DNA from: Diploscapter coronatus | Lineage: Eukaryota > Nematoda > Chromadorea > Rhabditida > Rhabditidae | Direction of reading: 5' to 3' | Assembly: GCA_964036155.1 (NCBI GenBank) | Contig: OZ038423.1 | Coordinates: 30,333,249-30,397,248 of the forward strand | DNA length: 64,000 nt | Part shown: one piece after another, positions 37,385 to 49,092 of the stretch | Position numbering within the stretch: position 1 is the stretch's first letter | How the letters are laid out: each line of letters starts with the position of its first letter | Program-made: the position numbers and the translations under genes | Notes under the pieces: model-generated | The model's database searches: none | What the model saw: the letters and a program-made list of their open reading frames with translations, nothing else | Told to the model about the DNA's origin: nothing

Positions 37385-38376
37385 CTAATCGCACTTGATA
37401 AAATCGAGGAGACTGGAGAATGTGGCACGCTTTTTGGCCTTCATATCGTAGCTGGTCACCTAAATTGGGAATTTGGTAGGTGGAAAATTTCGAACGCTTG
37501 ATGAAATACCGTGGCTTCATCAAACATGTAGTAGAAGTCGGTGCTTCCTGGGGTCTTCATGATGCCTCCTCGAAGATCCTGAGGCAGTTCAGGGAAGTAT
37601 TTTGTCTTGTCCTCAAGAAGGGTCGGGAAGTTTCCAAAAGGATTGTAATAGGCGAATACGTTTCCCTATGAGATGATGACTCATAAAACTCTTCTCAGTA
37701 ACTTCTGCTCACTGCGATCAGAGTGATGATTTCACCGCCAGCAGAGAAGGCAGCATTGGGATAGAAGAGGACTCTAGAGTGGAGTTGCTTGGGGAAGTCC
37801 TTGGCAGGGCTGAAAATTCCCTTGTAATAATTTTTTTTCTCAAATAAATCTACGTGAACTTGACTCCATCATAGTGATAGCCGTAGATGGATCGTTCGGC
37901 GATCAGAATAATCAGATCTCCAAGACGAGTGGTGGCGTTGACAAATGAAGGCCCATTTGGGAAGATCTAAAAAGAGTTGGATCCATAAAAGTTGCAGAAA
38001 AGGGCACTTCAAAGCATTCAATGGGGGTCCTAATTCTCGTACCTTGCTGATAAGGATCGAATCTTTGCTGACAAACTTGCGATTGTCGCCAGTCAGTTTG
38101 ATTCTCCAAGCGTTCAAATTGCGGAACAGCAACCACTGATCGTCAGCGACTAAAATTTTGCTCATTTTCCTTCCTTTGATTAAAAAACTACCATCCACAA
38201 TACTATCCAAGTACTTCGGACATTTATTGTCATCGAAGTCGTTCTCAGTCAGGGAAATGTTCGGTTGAGTCAATCCTGGAATTTTCAAAGATCATATTTT
38301 CGATTAAGTTTCTCAGTTTGTTACCTCCATAGAAAATAATACCCAGTAAGCAGATTTTCAATGCGGTTGACCACAT
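37385..38376 (-). CDS. Secreted hemopexin-domain protein
   Basis: Starts MWSTALKICLLGIIFYGG, a short signal peptide, split by a phase-1 intron from LTQPNIS. The mature part is a single hemopexin-like propeller: CPKYLDSIVDVADDQWLLFR is blade 1. Further blades contain DLIILIAERSIYGYHYDG, SRVLFYPNAAFSAGGEIITL and GNVFAYYNPFG. The last ends LLDFIKCD, so the first and last Cys can form the standard disulfide closing the propeller. An intron of about 42 bases between SIVD and VADD is inferred because the read-through peptide disrupts blade 1. Such domains normally form the C-terminal half of matrix metalloproteinases, and a metalloproteinase lacking one lies 690 bases upstream on the same strand. 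A TATA box upstream supports an independent transcript. Confidence 0.82.
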
Positions 38377-38433
38377 TTAATGTTCAGCTCGAAATTCGAA
38401 AATTGAGAGGTGTCAAACTTCGAGCAATACGCG

Positions 38434-38441
38434 AATTTATA
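38434..38441 (-). promoter_or_regulatory. Possible TATA box of the hemopexin-protein gene
   Basis: The minus strand reads TATAAATT, with its near end 58 bases before the start codon. This spacing would leave a 5' UTR of about 25-30 bases. It suggests the hemopexin gene is transcribed on its own. Confidence 0.45.
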
Positions 38442-39066
38442 GGATAAGTTGAAGTTATTTTTGGATCAAGATGCGATAGTTCCTATTGAGAAAGGTCTAT
38501 TTTTACATTAGATGCTAATCATGCAAGATTTTTGCAGCGCGCACCCATTTTTATAGCGCATGAGAAATCGTAAGAATGATCATTTCATCATTTCCTTATT
38601 TATCTAGCTGCCAAAAAGATGCTCAATGTGCAAAGTGAAAAGAAAGCGTAAATATTTTGATCTAAAACGTGTAGGAAATCATACAAATTAGTACTAAAGA
38701 GGAGCTTTGATATGTTGCTAAGACGACGTGAAATAAGCGTTTTGCCAGGTAAAAAGTCGAAAAATATTCCCGACCAGACTCTCACGAGTTTTCAAAATCA
38801 CTCGTTTAAACGAACCTGGCTCAAACTTTATCCTTACTCTAGCTGTTTTCTATGCATCACAATGAAAAGCGCTAGAGACGAAGAGTAAGTCGTTCATCAT
38901 ATCTCACTGACCCTTGAGAAGCGGATGTGCTTGAGAACGACATTACACCTCTCTTGACAAAGACTAGGCTTGAAGTTTGACAGCTTTTAAAAAGATGACG
39001 AGGCAAGTATGAAGATCATCAAAGGTGTTGTGCACATGACTCGGGAAGCGACTATTTTAAGGAACT

Positions 39067-40239
39067 TTAAAATGCCTCACTGTAGAGTTTGGATAGGGCA
39101 AGTCTGTCCACAGCCTGGATCTCATCAAGTCGGTTAGGGTTCAGCAAAGCTGGCTTCATCATCGGGAACATGATCGATCTAAATTTCAAGATGATTTCGA
39201 CCTTTCTCGTGAAATTTGTACCCTCTGTAGAACGTGTGCTTCATTCCCAAAGCGTGACCGATCTCGTGCAACATGGTGTGGTAGAGCGATACACCCATCT
39301 GTAATTTGCTCGTAAATGGGTAAATCAGCGGATATCCCCACAATGTTGTGCTTCCGGTAACCCCATCCGCGAGCGGCATGAAGTATGATCTTGCCCTCGG
39401 GAGGCCCTGATGCAAACCCAACCACTGGAATTTTATGGCTGCTTTCAGAAATTAGTCTATCATCATTGAATACCAGTATTCAAAGCTTCCGTCTCCTCCT
39501 TGAATGTTACGATGATGTCAGGCTTGGCATTTTCGGGCACCTGCTTGAATTTGAACGACGATGCAGCTTCCCATTTCTTGAATGCTTGACTGATGGCTTC
39601 TCTAAATGAGTACTTCACTTTATTAGGTCTAATTTTTATGATGCTCATACGTCGCTTCTTCAATGTCCATGCCTCCAAGAGGCTGTCCGACTAGTGCCCA
39701 TGTAAATCCTCCAGACTTCGCCTTCTTGTAGTAAAGGTCCATCTTTTCTTGGGGAATGTCTGAAAAATTTCATCTTATGAGTGATTTTGAAGAAAGATCT
39801 TACCAACAAGTTGTTTTCCCTTGAACATATCCCAATTACCGCACCTTTGTTCGGTGATTTTTGCCATGGTAGGGTTGTCGGCGATGCCCGTTACTGGTAA
39901 GAGATAGGATTTTTGGAAGAGACTAGAATTCTTAGGGTTGTTTTCAATTTTTTAAAGTAAAGTTTACATCAGAGCCTCTTTGTACTCCTTATCGCTAACT
40001 TCTGGTGTGGTTGGAGGCGGTTGAATTGGAGAATGTGCAATATTAGGGAAATACCCGAATATGGCTAGGTATTGCTAAATAGTCAATAGGTCGGCATTTT
40101 TATTAGGAAAGGATACCTTAGCGACAGTATCTTTCTGATTTTGAAGAACTTTGGCATCAGCTTCTTCGACATTCGTTCCTGGAACCCCTCCCTGACACTG
40201 CATCAAGATAGAAGATATAGTGAAGATAAATAAAATCAT
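39067..40239 (-). CDS. Matrix metalloproteinase (M10A) lacking a hemopexin domain
   Basis: Secreted zinc endopeptidase. Signal peptide MILFIFTISSILMQCQG. The prodomain has a helical FQKSYLLPVTGIADNPTM and the cysteine switch EQRCGNWDM, whose Cys would hold the catalytic zinc in the latent enzyme. The usual second Pro of PRCGxPD is Trp here. The catalytic domain has FTWALVGQPLGG, AFKKWEAASSFKFKQV and PDIIVTFKEE. The zinc-binding motif is HEIGHALGMKH, and the Met-turn is SIMFPM. It ends LALSKLYSEAF at 39067, where a family member would normally enter a linker and hemopexin domain. The stretch 39299-39341 is best read as a 43-base intron, giving GFASGPPEGKIILHAARGWG before the zinc motif. An unspliced alternative frame is also open. 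The start follows a TTTTTCAG acceptor. Confidence 0.88.
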
Positions 40240-40963
40240 CCTGAAAAATGAAACTTTTCAAAGGGAAATAACAAGAATTATCGAAAACTTCGAAAACGGT
40301 CTTTCAAATTTTCATCGATTGGAGTGAGCGACTGCAAATGATGAAATGATTACACGAGTTTATGATAACACTAGTCATCAACGATTGCTGAAATGACTGA
40401 CTGCCGATAAACATTGGAAAAATCGAGGTCGGTCGGCGGTAGCCAATTTTCTTGACGCCTTTTCCCTCTTCTCTGCGCTACTCGAGATGTTAGCAGCCGT
40501 TTCGCTATACCTAATCACTTATCACCAAATATCGATACTAATTGAGCGAATTGTTATTCTAGCGCACTCTGCGTCTTTGTCGGTGCGAAATGAATGTTCA
40601 ATGAGTAGATCAGTGAGAATAAAAAGGTGAAACCTGTAAATCGAAGAAGTGAAGGAGACAAATTGTGCGAAAAGGTTGCCTTGACGTGAACACATCAATA
40701 AATACGGGCCTCTGTCCACCCCATTGCATTGGAAAACTCCACGTTATTTTGAGTCAACCTTAGTCAGCGCCAAATATGAGGACGACATAGACCTTGTACA
40801 TTTTCGAAATTTAATAGTTAGAATCTATTTGTGGTATGTTGAAATGACACCAAGTTAGACAAGAATGTTTATCCCAATCAAATCTTTATTGGCGTATTCA
40901 TGAAAGAGCACTAGATGAGTCTGCTTGGAGGCTGGTGGATGGTCTGGTTGGAGAATGTCGAGT
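40240..40963. other. Intergenic region
   Basis: Holds the metalloproteinase promoter and the 3' flank of the gene to the right. No exon or repeat seen. Confidence 0.5.
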
Positions 40964-42437
40964 TCAAATGGGCACCTCGCATTGGCGAGAATTTGGGGCT
41001 ATTTGTTGTGGACGAAGAGGAACGTCATCTTCTGCGAGCGCTGCAGCATCGTCGTTGAGTCCTTCGTCTCTGAAGTGTATCTGAAAAGGATCTTTGCATC
41101 TGGAATTTTGAGATCGGAATATTTGATCATATTTGGTCTGGTTCAAAGTCTAACCTTATGCCTCCATCCTGCAAATTCTCGACTTTCATTCCGCCGGCGA
41201 TATGGCCGCGCTCATCGAATTTGTAGTGGCGCTTGTTGATGGGAGGCTAAAACTTGAATTTAAAAAAAGAAGACACTTTTATCGTACCACATTGGCACCA
41301 TCGCTACAGATGAGGTCCGTCACCAAGCTCACTTCCATCGCCGAAAGACCGCTGTCACTTCCTTTAGCAGACAGTAGAGTCATATGTCTGAAAGTGGACC
41401 CATCAATTTGGTTTAGAGGATGAAGTTGAACCTATTGTTACGAGGTTCCTCCGGCATGACTTCGACAGCCGAGCCGCTCTCGCGAACCGTCTCCTCCAAT
41501 TGCCTCTCGATCGCACAGCGTCTAAATTTAAAGATCATTGAAAGTATGGGGTTTTCATGAAATTTAACCGTTCAACTGCATGCATTTTTCAAGGAGCTGA
41601 CATTTTTCACGCACTTGCTGCTTTTGATCGCACGATGTTTGCCGTTGCCGTCGATGTAGCCGCGCTGCTGCAGCTCCTCGAACGAAATCGGCCTAAAAAT
41701 GGCGACATCATCTTGATTCGCCTGGAGAAAGACTGAGATTAGCTGATAGTCATTGGCTTACGGACAATAGGGATATTAACCCAAAATTTTCGGGTTGGGT
41801 TGAGCCAGGGTCATAAAATTTTGACCCATCAACATCCTTGGCGGGCAGGTATTCGGCGTTTCGTGAAAATTTCAAGTTTGGAAATGAGAAATGATGGAAG
41901 ATATTCAATTTTTGTGTGAAAATAATGTATTCAAGCTTGCAACTTCAAGTTCCAAAATGACAAAATTGTTAGCCTTGTCTTGGAGCTGTTGTCTTGTTAT
42001 TTGTGCTTGTTCAGAACGCTTTCTTTGATTATTTTTTTCAAGGTGAACCTCTTCTGTTGTGTGACGGGTGTAGCGACCTCCTTGGACCAATCGTATCGCC
42101 TGTACGGATTCCTCGGCGCATCTTTCGTGATTTTGCCGCGATTCAGCAAGGCGATTTCGTCCAAGTAGCCACTAAAAAGGGTACTTCTCACGAAATTAAA
42201 AAAAAGTTCTGTTTTCTCGAAAAACATGGAAAAGAATTCTTACGGGCATGACGAATCATCGTTGCAGATCTGTGGTATAGGCTTGCGTCCGATGTTGCTC
42301 GTTACGTAGGAGTACTGAAATTTTTGGGATCAATTAGGGCGACTAGATTTGTTAATTAGGCTAACTAACGAGATAATTACTTCTTTGGGTGCGTCATCGA
42401 TTTTGACTTTGCTCTCTTTAGTCGGAATTTGGTACAT
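40964..42437 (-). CDS. Unrecognised Cys-containing protein
   Basis: Eight or more exons join in phase, but no family is recognised. Reading from the right: MYQIPTKESKVKIDDAPKE, then YVTSNIGRKPIPQICNDDSS, GYLDEIALLNRGKITKDAPR, NAEYLPAKDVDGSKFYDPGS, ISFEELQQRGYIDGNGKHRA, RCAIERQLEETVRESGSAVE, LLSAKGSDSGLSAMEVSLVT, NKRHYKFDERGHIAGGMKVE. The last exon (40964-41069) is acidic and ends QCEVPI. The start is uncertain: the frame stays open upstream of the 42437 ATG (with EDCSLPTESLLGCAW). A further candidate exon with DPCHRALKCWQKEYGEGENV lies near 42632-42716. The paired cysteines suggest secretion, but no signal peptide was found. The join entering NAEYL lacks a clear AG acceptor. Confidence 0.6.
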
Positions 42438-42781
42438 CGTCCACGCGCAGCCGAGTAGTGACTCTGTGGGAAGTGAGCAGTCTTCGAGAAATTCAAATTT
42501 CAATTTTGATCCAGAAAATTTTGCATTTTAACTTCGGTGATTTGTGTGTTGTGAATATGTTGTAGATCATTTTACTCTGCAGAATATGTAAAGCCTTATC
42601 ACTAAAATTTGTTTCACGCGCTTTATCATTTTATCACCAGCACATTCTCCCCTTCGCCGTACTCTTTCTGCCAACATTTCAATGCACGGTGGCACGGATC
42701 AATGATAATCGGCTAGCGCAGAAGTTGTGTAATTATTGATTTCTTGCTGATAATTTTTATTCTTTCGTAAAATTGTCGAAA
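42438..42781. other. Divergent spacer, possible extra exons
   Basis: Lies between the uncertain 5' end of the minus-strand gene and the start of the plus-strand membrane protein. A minus-strand open segment near 42632-42716 with two cysteines, bounded by GCTAG and GTGATA, may be an upstream exon. Confidence 0.4.
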
Positions 42782-44171
42782 ATGTCTCAATTTGGAAGTT
42801 CATCAGACGAATCAGACCATGAGGTTAAATTTTCAAATGCCTGTTTTGAAAGCCACAATTTTCCTAGGAACACTCTCGCAAGAAAAGCTTCGGAAGCACA
42901 TCCTCGGTTGAATATGTAGACATGCCAAATTTTAGTAATAGGTGAGCATATTTTAAGGTTCAAATTTTGTCCCATTTTGGTTCCGTATCTAAAATGGCTT
43001 CATTACTTTTGCCATCTCGTAAAAATCGCATAAAATCACACTCAGATATGTGCGAATATCGAGGTGTTGATATATTGATTTGACTAATAGGTTTTTCTAT
43101 GAGAGAATTCTTTGAAAATCGGAGGGAGTATTTTTGCTATCAGTAGACTGAATTACGCCATTTTGGAAGGGGAAAATTTTTAGATGCCGAAGTTTCTTGA
43201 TCAGGCTAGTGATTTCTATGATTGTCATAGGTGCTTGCACCGGTGCGATTGTCTGGTCGATAGAAGAAAGTTAGTCTTTTTTAAATTTATTTATTTTCTT
43301 AAATTTTTAGATGAAACAGGCTCCGATGTAACTCCGCATGATGCGTCAATCAATTTCACCGTGTTTATCAACCAATATACAGGAAAAGACGGTACTTTCA
43401 CAGTCACCTACCGGAAAGCGAACGGTGAAGAAAACACTGGCCCAGGGGTAGAATCTTAGGAATTGTAGTTATTTTGAAAATGCTCTAGGAACATAAGATC
43501 CACTCCTCGTTTTGGTATCAAAGTCATACGAACGAGGTATTGGTACATAAATTGAACGAGAATATGACCATTTATGCAATGAGCACGCATTCGTTCTGGT
43601 ACAAGAATGATGGAATCAGTTCGCCTGTGAGTTTTTGGAAAATCCACGATAAAGTCGATTCAAGACAAGCTTCTACTCAAATTTGATTCATGACTTGCAA
43701 AAAAGACTTGTCAAATCTTCAGAGTTGCACTTATGACCCACGAATGAACTATTATGCCTACATCAATAACCTCGGCATGACTTCTTTAACCCGAGAGCAC
43801 AGTGAAATCGTGAGTTTTTCTTGACTTTTCAAGTTGGAGGAATTATTCGAGGAATCAACAAAACACCACACGCGAGTCTACATATATCAAGGGAATCCAA
43901 ATGAAGTCGCTATAATTGGCACGAGGCAAAGAGCTTTCTTGGTGACGACCTATGCGGATTCAGTTAATGGTATTATTGAGCACTCGTCTTCGGGTAAATC
44001 GAAATTTTAGGAGTTTTACTGGGTTGGGACACGTATTTCGCATCGGACATGAACTCGGACACTGTTTATGAAATGTCTTACTGGTACGACAATATGATCG
44101 CGTCAGAACCCTCAAGCCATTTAATGGTTCCGCCGAAGGAATGCGTCCCTTCTGATCAAGCAAAAGTTTAA
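42782..44171 (+). CDS. Unrecognised type II membrane protein
   Basis: Seven exons joined in phase. The cytosolic N-terminus (MSQFGSSSDESDHE, then SREHS-type Ser/Lys-rich sequence) is followed by one membrane span, FLIRLVISMIVIGACTGAIV. The rest should be extracellular: an acidic linker (DETGSDVTPHDASINFTVFI), a beta-rich part (QYTGKDGTFTVTYRKANGEE, FWYQSHTNEVLVHKLNENMT), a YDPRMNYYAYINNLGM segment, YIYQGNPNEVAIIGTRQRAF, and a C-terminus GWDTYFASDM ending QAKV. NFT, NMT and similar sequons could be glycosylated. An AATAAA signal lies just after the stop. The layout resembles membrane-tethered extracellular-domain proteins of nematodes, but I cannot name a family or function. Confidence 0.8.
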
Positions 44172-44576
44172 GATTTCTAAATAAAGAATTTATTATCATA
44201 TCGTATCACAGAATCTCATATCAATTAGGAAAAAATACACAAAAAAATGCTTAAGGCCATCAAGTTGAGACTCTTCGAGTGAACGGATAAGTTTTGAGTT
44301 GAGTTGAGGCAATGTCATGGAATCATTTGATCGAGAAGTCAAATATGCGTGTATCTGGAAAAACCCTAGTTTTGGGTGATTTTTCGTAAATTTGTGCAAG
44401 TCACCGGTGATGTTAAGTGACGATGACTTATACTTGCGATCTAATTTTTAAACAAGTACCTACAAATCATGCATCGTATGACTCAATAACGTGGAAGAAT
44501 AGGCGGATGAACCGTTCAAAAACCTAGGCGAAGATCTAGTTGAAGACATCTAAAGTGATAGGATTATTCTTGGCGG
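44172..44576. other. Convergent spacer
   Basis: Short AT-rich spacer with the AATAAA of the upstream gene. Nothing else seen. Confidence 0.5.
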
Positions 44577-45762
44577 TTAGATGATTGCTACTTTTACACT
44601 GCGACCTTCGTCCGAGTCTAAATCAGAGTTATCGTCGTCGTCGTTGACGTTGGGATCTAGAGTAACGGCAACGATGACTATACCTGGAATTGGGATATTT
44701 TGAAGAAAGTGAGACAATTTGAAAGATGATATTTTCGGTCAAATGGCCAGATCGTATGAGGTTTTGTGGAAATCATAGCTATTTTCAAATTTGATTGGGA
44801 AAAGATTCTACCCGTAATCAGAAGAGCTACACTAGCGAGACAAATGACTAGAACGACGGCTACAGAGACGGACAGTGGTGTGTGTGCGCCCTCGACTACC
44901 GCTCCACCGCCATTTTCCTGACCGCCATTAGGTGATTCCGCTCCAGATAGAATTCGGAGTGCAAGTTCGTCTGGAAATTTGACGATTTTGTCGATTTGTC
45001 ATAATTTTGTTGTTCAGGAGTCAACATTTTGAAACTGGATTTAGGTTTGGGTTTGGAGGCTTTGGATGATTTTGCAGATATTCAACTTTTGAAAATCGAA
45101 TATTTCTTACCATTGGCATCGTGCGGCTCTTGTAATTGGTTGTCGGCAGTTTTGACTATCAAATATATGAACAATATCGCCAAGATAGTGACTAAATTTG
45201 ATCGTTTTTCCCAGAAATGACTAATTTCGACTTACTAATTATTGCTATACGCGCAATACAGCGCATACAGTCATGGGGCGAGGTTTAATTTGCTGACTTT
45301 CCGGTGGACTAATCTGAAAATGGTTAAAAATGAAGTAATTTTAGAATTTGCCGAAATTTAGCGTCGATTTGAAGATTTCGAACGTTTCTAGTTGGTTTGA
45401 TGAGGAATCGAATAGGAAAAATCCCAAGAAATGGGAAAGGAGAGGCTGGAGGCAAGGGGTGGCATATCAGATTACAGAGCTGCAGAAAATTTAGATGGAG
45501 CGAGAGAATTAGAGAAATTCGAAATAAGAAAAAAGACAAGGGGGTGAGAAGCGACCGTTTCTAAGTCTAAAATAAATGATAAGACACATTGCAGCCTAAA
45601 ATGAAATAGCTGAGAATTGATTGTTTACTAATGTGGAATCGATAGTTAAAATTCGAAGGGTCTAAAAATGGTGAGATTTTGAGACGGATGAAGATCAGCT
45701 TCGAGAAAGGTTGAATTTCTGGAAGTTTACTCTTACCGAGCTTGGTTTATTTTAGTGGTCAT
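44577..45762 (-). CDS. Small two-span membrane protein, frame possibly broken
   Basis: The exon set encodes MRCIARIAIIITILAILFIY (first span), then KTADNQLQEPHDAN and DELALRILSGAESPNGGQEN. The second span is VSVAVVLVICLASVALLITG, and the acidic tail NDDDDNSDLDSDEG ends in VKVAII. A 5' exon at 45762 directly behind AAATTTCAG starts MTTKINQAR and continues PPESQQIKPRP. However, that frame reaches a stop and does not connect to the membrane frame. The main frame can start at an internal ATG (45266), which would make the upstream ATG an overlapping uORF. Alternatively one C is missing from the run at 45275-45278; one extra C there would fuse the two frames. No family recognised. The protein would be about 130-155 residues. 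Confidence 0.6.
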
Positions 45763-48487
45763 TGCGAAAAGCTGGTCTGAAATTTGAAATCTAGGATGGT
45801 CAAAAGTTGCTTTGGGAATTTCCAAAGACAAAGTCATATACAGAATTTTTAAAAATAATGCAAAGACAAATTTTGGTTGCAAATCTAAAACTCTTCGTCG
45901 AAGTCTAAGAAATGTCTGTCATCAAATGAACTGCTCTGGATTTAGTCGAGGAAAATAAAAGAATGTGTTTGTTCAACGTTGTTATTAGAGGCTGAAGGAT
46001 GGAGAGAAACACATAGCGAGAGTGAATTCCCCCAGGCATTGAATAAGTGAACGCGCGAAATAGTAGAGTTGAGAGAAATAAATTGAAAAAGTAGAGGACC
46101 ATCTCTCAGAGGAAGGCATAGCTTTAGGCGATAGAGACACAGCAGCAGTACATATTCTCTGTGCGCTTGACGAAATGATGAAATGCATTCCATATAGTCG
46201 GACAACATATAAAAATGAAAAAAAACGCGAAGTTTCCCGCCAAAAGTGAACATTCTTTCTTCGAAATTGTGAAATTTTTGTTGGTAAAACATTTTTGACG
46301 AGAATAATGCATTTTCAAAATATTTTTGTTGGAGAAAAGAACAATCTAAAATGCATTCCTTCGAAGAAAAATTGCAAAGAAAAAAATTAGGGGAAGAAAT
46401 GAGATTAAACCAAATGATGGTGACGATTTCAGAGCCCTAAATAAACTGCAGAGAATGAGCGAGAAAAATAGCACCCTAAGGAAAATTGGATTCGTTACCT
46501 TTTCTTCACAGCACTGCCGCATAAATTACCTAACTCACACAGGTGCTGGCGGGAAAGGTAATGCAAATTTTTAGAGAAAGAGAAGGAAAGGACTTATCCA
46601 AGGTCGAGTTTAGACTTTTAGACTTAGAAATGTGGTATGTGAGAAAATAAAATGTCTGAGATAAAATCAAAATGAATAATAAAATCTAAGAATTAAAAAA
46701 ACCCGAAAAGTTCTATTATATTTAGATCAATATCAAACTAGTTGCAAATATATAAGGCATAAAACGTCGATAACATCAAAGAAAATATGACAGGAAGGAA
46801 AGAAAGAAGAATGCAAATCTAGACGAAAATTACACAGCGCAGAACTTGATTATTTTGGGTAAGCTGATTATGATTGGAGATAGTAAAAATATCTCAAAAA
46901 GAGATGAGAGGTTAGGGTTGACAACGAGACACATCCAAAGGCGATATAGATTATTACAGCGAGTGGGATATAGAGATATAGGCCTTTATATCTTTAGCCC
47001 TTCCAAAATCCATTGCTCTCTCGCCCTTCACAGCCAATTAAAAATTATTTCCTTACAATTAAAAACCCATAAATCGTTAGATAAAATGATATATCCGAAA
47101 ATTTTATGCCAGCATATGAAATCAAAAGAATAATGCATATCTTATTCAAAAGAGTGATTCAAATAAGTAATTATAGAAATTTCAAGAGAAAAAGAAAGCA
47201 TCAAATTTTATATTCAAGAGTTGAGAAAAGAACTGAACAAACACGCATGAAAATGTACAGAGAAAAGTGGTGAATTCAACCATCGACAAAAAATCGATAA
47301 GATTAGATTTTTTGATAGGACAAAGTCAGATGGTTTGAGCGATGGAAATAGTGGGGAAAGTTGGACGCGGAAAAGAAAAGGTAACATAAAACTGGAAAGT
47401 TGAATGAGATACATTCAATAGAATAATACAACAACCATAGCGAAATAGCGCGAAAAGTGAATTCCATCATCATCATATGATAAAGTATAGAAAATAGGAA
47501 GCCGGTTATGATACAGCACATACTATATGATATATGATTTAAAATTCAGTCGAATAATATCTTAAAAGGGGAAATTTTGAATCGTACAGTGATAGAAAGT
47601 GAGAACAACATTGAAATAGAAGATTCTAGTCTTGAACATTTCAAGTACCTATCTATTAAACTTACTAAACATGTGGAAAATGAGTTAGCGATTATTACTA
47701 AAGTCCATTAACACATTCCCAAAAATTCTCACAGGTTTGAAAATTCTAAATGATTGAACTACAAGGAAGGCTGACAAATTTTAAAAAAATCAAAATTTTG
47801 GAATGAACAAATGAAAAGACTAACAGGTTTGTCTTTGTCTTAATTTCTGTTATTTGCAAAGACACAGACCTAGACACGACGATGCTAGATGATGCAGTGG
47901 TGCTCCATTATGTTGAATGACAAAAGGTAGTCAAAGAATGCTCCTGAAAAGACTTCTGAATGGAAATGCATTTCAAACGGAAAAAACACATACTAGGCAT
48001 CAATAATGCGCATTCACATTCTTTGAAATTTGGAAGACATGAAAATATCAGACTTGTAAAATCAACTATTTTTCGACTTTTAGAAATTCTGTAGAACAAA
48101 TTTCACTATTTTTTGCCAACTCTTTATTTAATCCAAACCAATATCTTGAAAGCTTAACTCTCGATGCAAACCCGTATAATGATGGTCGTTCAATTCGTTG
48201 AAAACTATGCCAATCGAATTTGGTATTATTGCAAGACTTTTTCTGGAAATAATATTAGGGCAAATTGGAAGCGAGGGAAACTCAATGGAAAATGATTCTT
48301 GAAAGAAGCAGATTTCAAAGTGAATTTGAAAAAAATGAAAATGAATGAAAGTGGTACGCTCATTGATAAACTACTATGGCAAAGGAAATGAAGATAGTAT
48401 GTCAGATATGTCAGAGACTAATTAGTTATTTTCATACGATATTCATCGTTCCACTTTTATTAACGAGCTTACTACTTATTACTTCAA
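45763..48487. other. Intergenic region, no gene seen
   Basis: 2.7 kb of AT- and purine-rich sequence. Open frames on both strands here (for example 45942-46292, minus) are low-complexity and lack splice structure. No RNA gene or repeat recognised. Confidence 0.5.
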
Positions 48488-49092
48488 TCAATTGGGTTTA
48501 TCAGTTTTGTCGATGTTCTGGTCGATGTATTTGATGAGGTCGTCGTCTCGCTTCTTGAGAGCCATGAGTCTGCCTGCTTCATGACTGATCTGCCCCGCGT
48601 ACTGCGCCATCGTCGATTTTATCGAGTCCAACTTCACCTGCAATGCTCGATTCATGTGCATCACGGTGTCGATTTCCTGAAATAACGTTTCTCTAAATTG
48701 GTAAAAGTACTCTATGAATTAAATGTCGTGAGTAAGTGGTGCAAATCTACGAGTGTTTATGCACATTGTTCATGAACGTTTGGTTGACCGAGAATTCAAA
48801 AAATACCTTCTCCTTGCTCTCGAACTGTTTCCTCAAGTCATTGTGGGCGGCAACCAATTGTGGCAGAAACTTGATGATCTCTCCTAGTTCCCATTCACCG
48901 GCCGGTATCGACTGAAACGCAAATATTGTACCCTCTACTAGAAATCTGCGTTTCTATTTGGGGAAGTTCGGTATACGGAAGTATTCTTCTAGATAGATAA
49001 CTGTGTGGGGGGTTCTTATAAAACCTCGAAATTTTTACTTGACTTACCAGAAAATCATCTAAAGTTTGTGCTGGCGCTCTCCTGTTAGCCAT
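48488..49092 (-). CDS. Small coiled-coil protein
   Basis: Three exons encode about 112 residues. Exon 1 starts at 49092 behind a CTTTTAG acceptor: MANRRAPAQTLDDFL. Exon 2 is SIPAGEWELGEIIKFLPQLV followed by AAHNDLRKQFESKEK. Exon 3 is EIDTVMHMNRALQVKLDSIK, then AQYAGQISHEAGRLMALKKR, ending TDKPN. The second half is strongly helical with heptad spacing and is likely a coiled coil. The size and all-helical character are like subunits of larger assemblies (Mediator, BLOC or kinetochore type), but none is identified. Confidence 0.85.
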
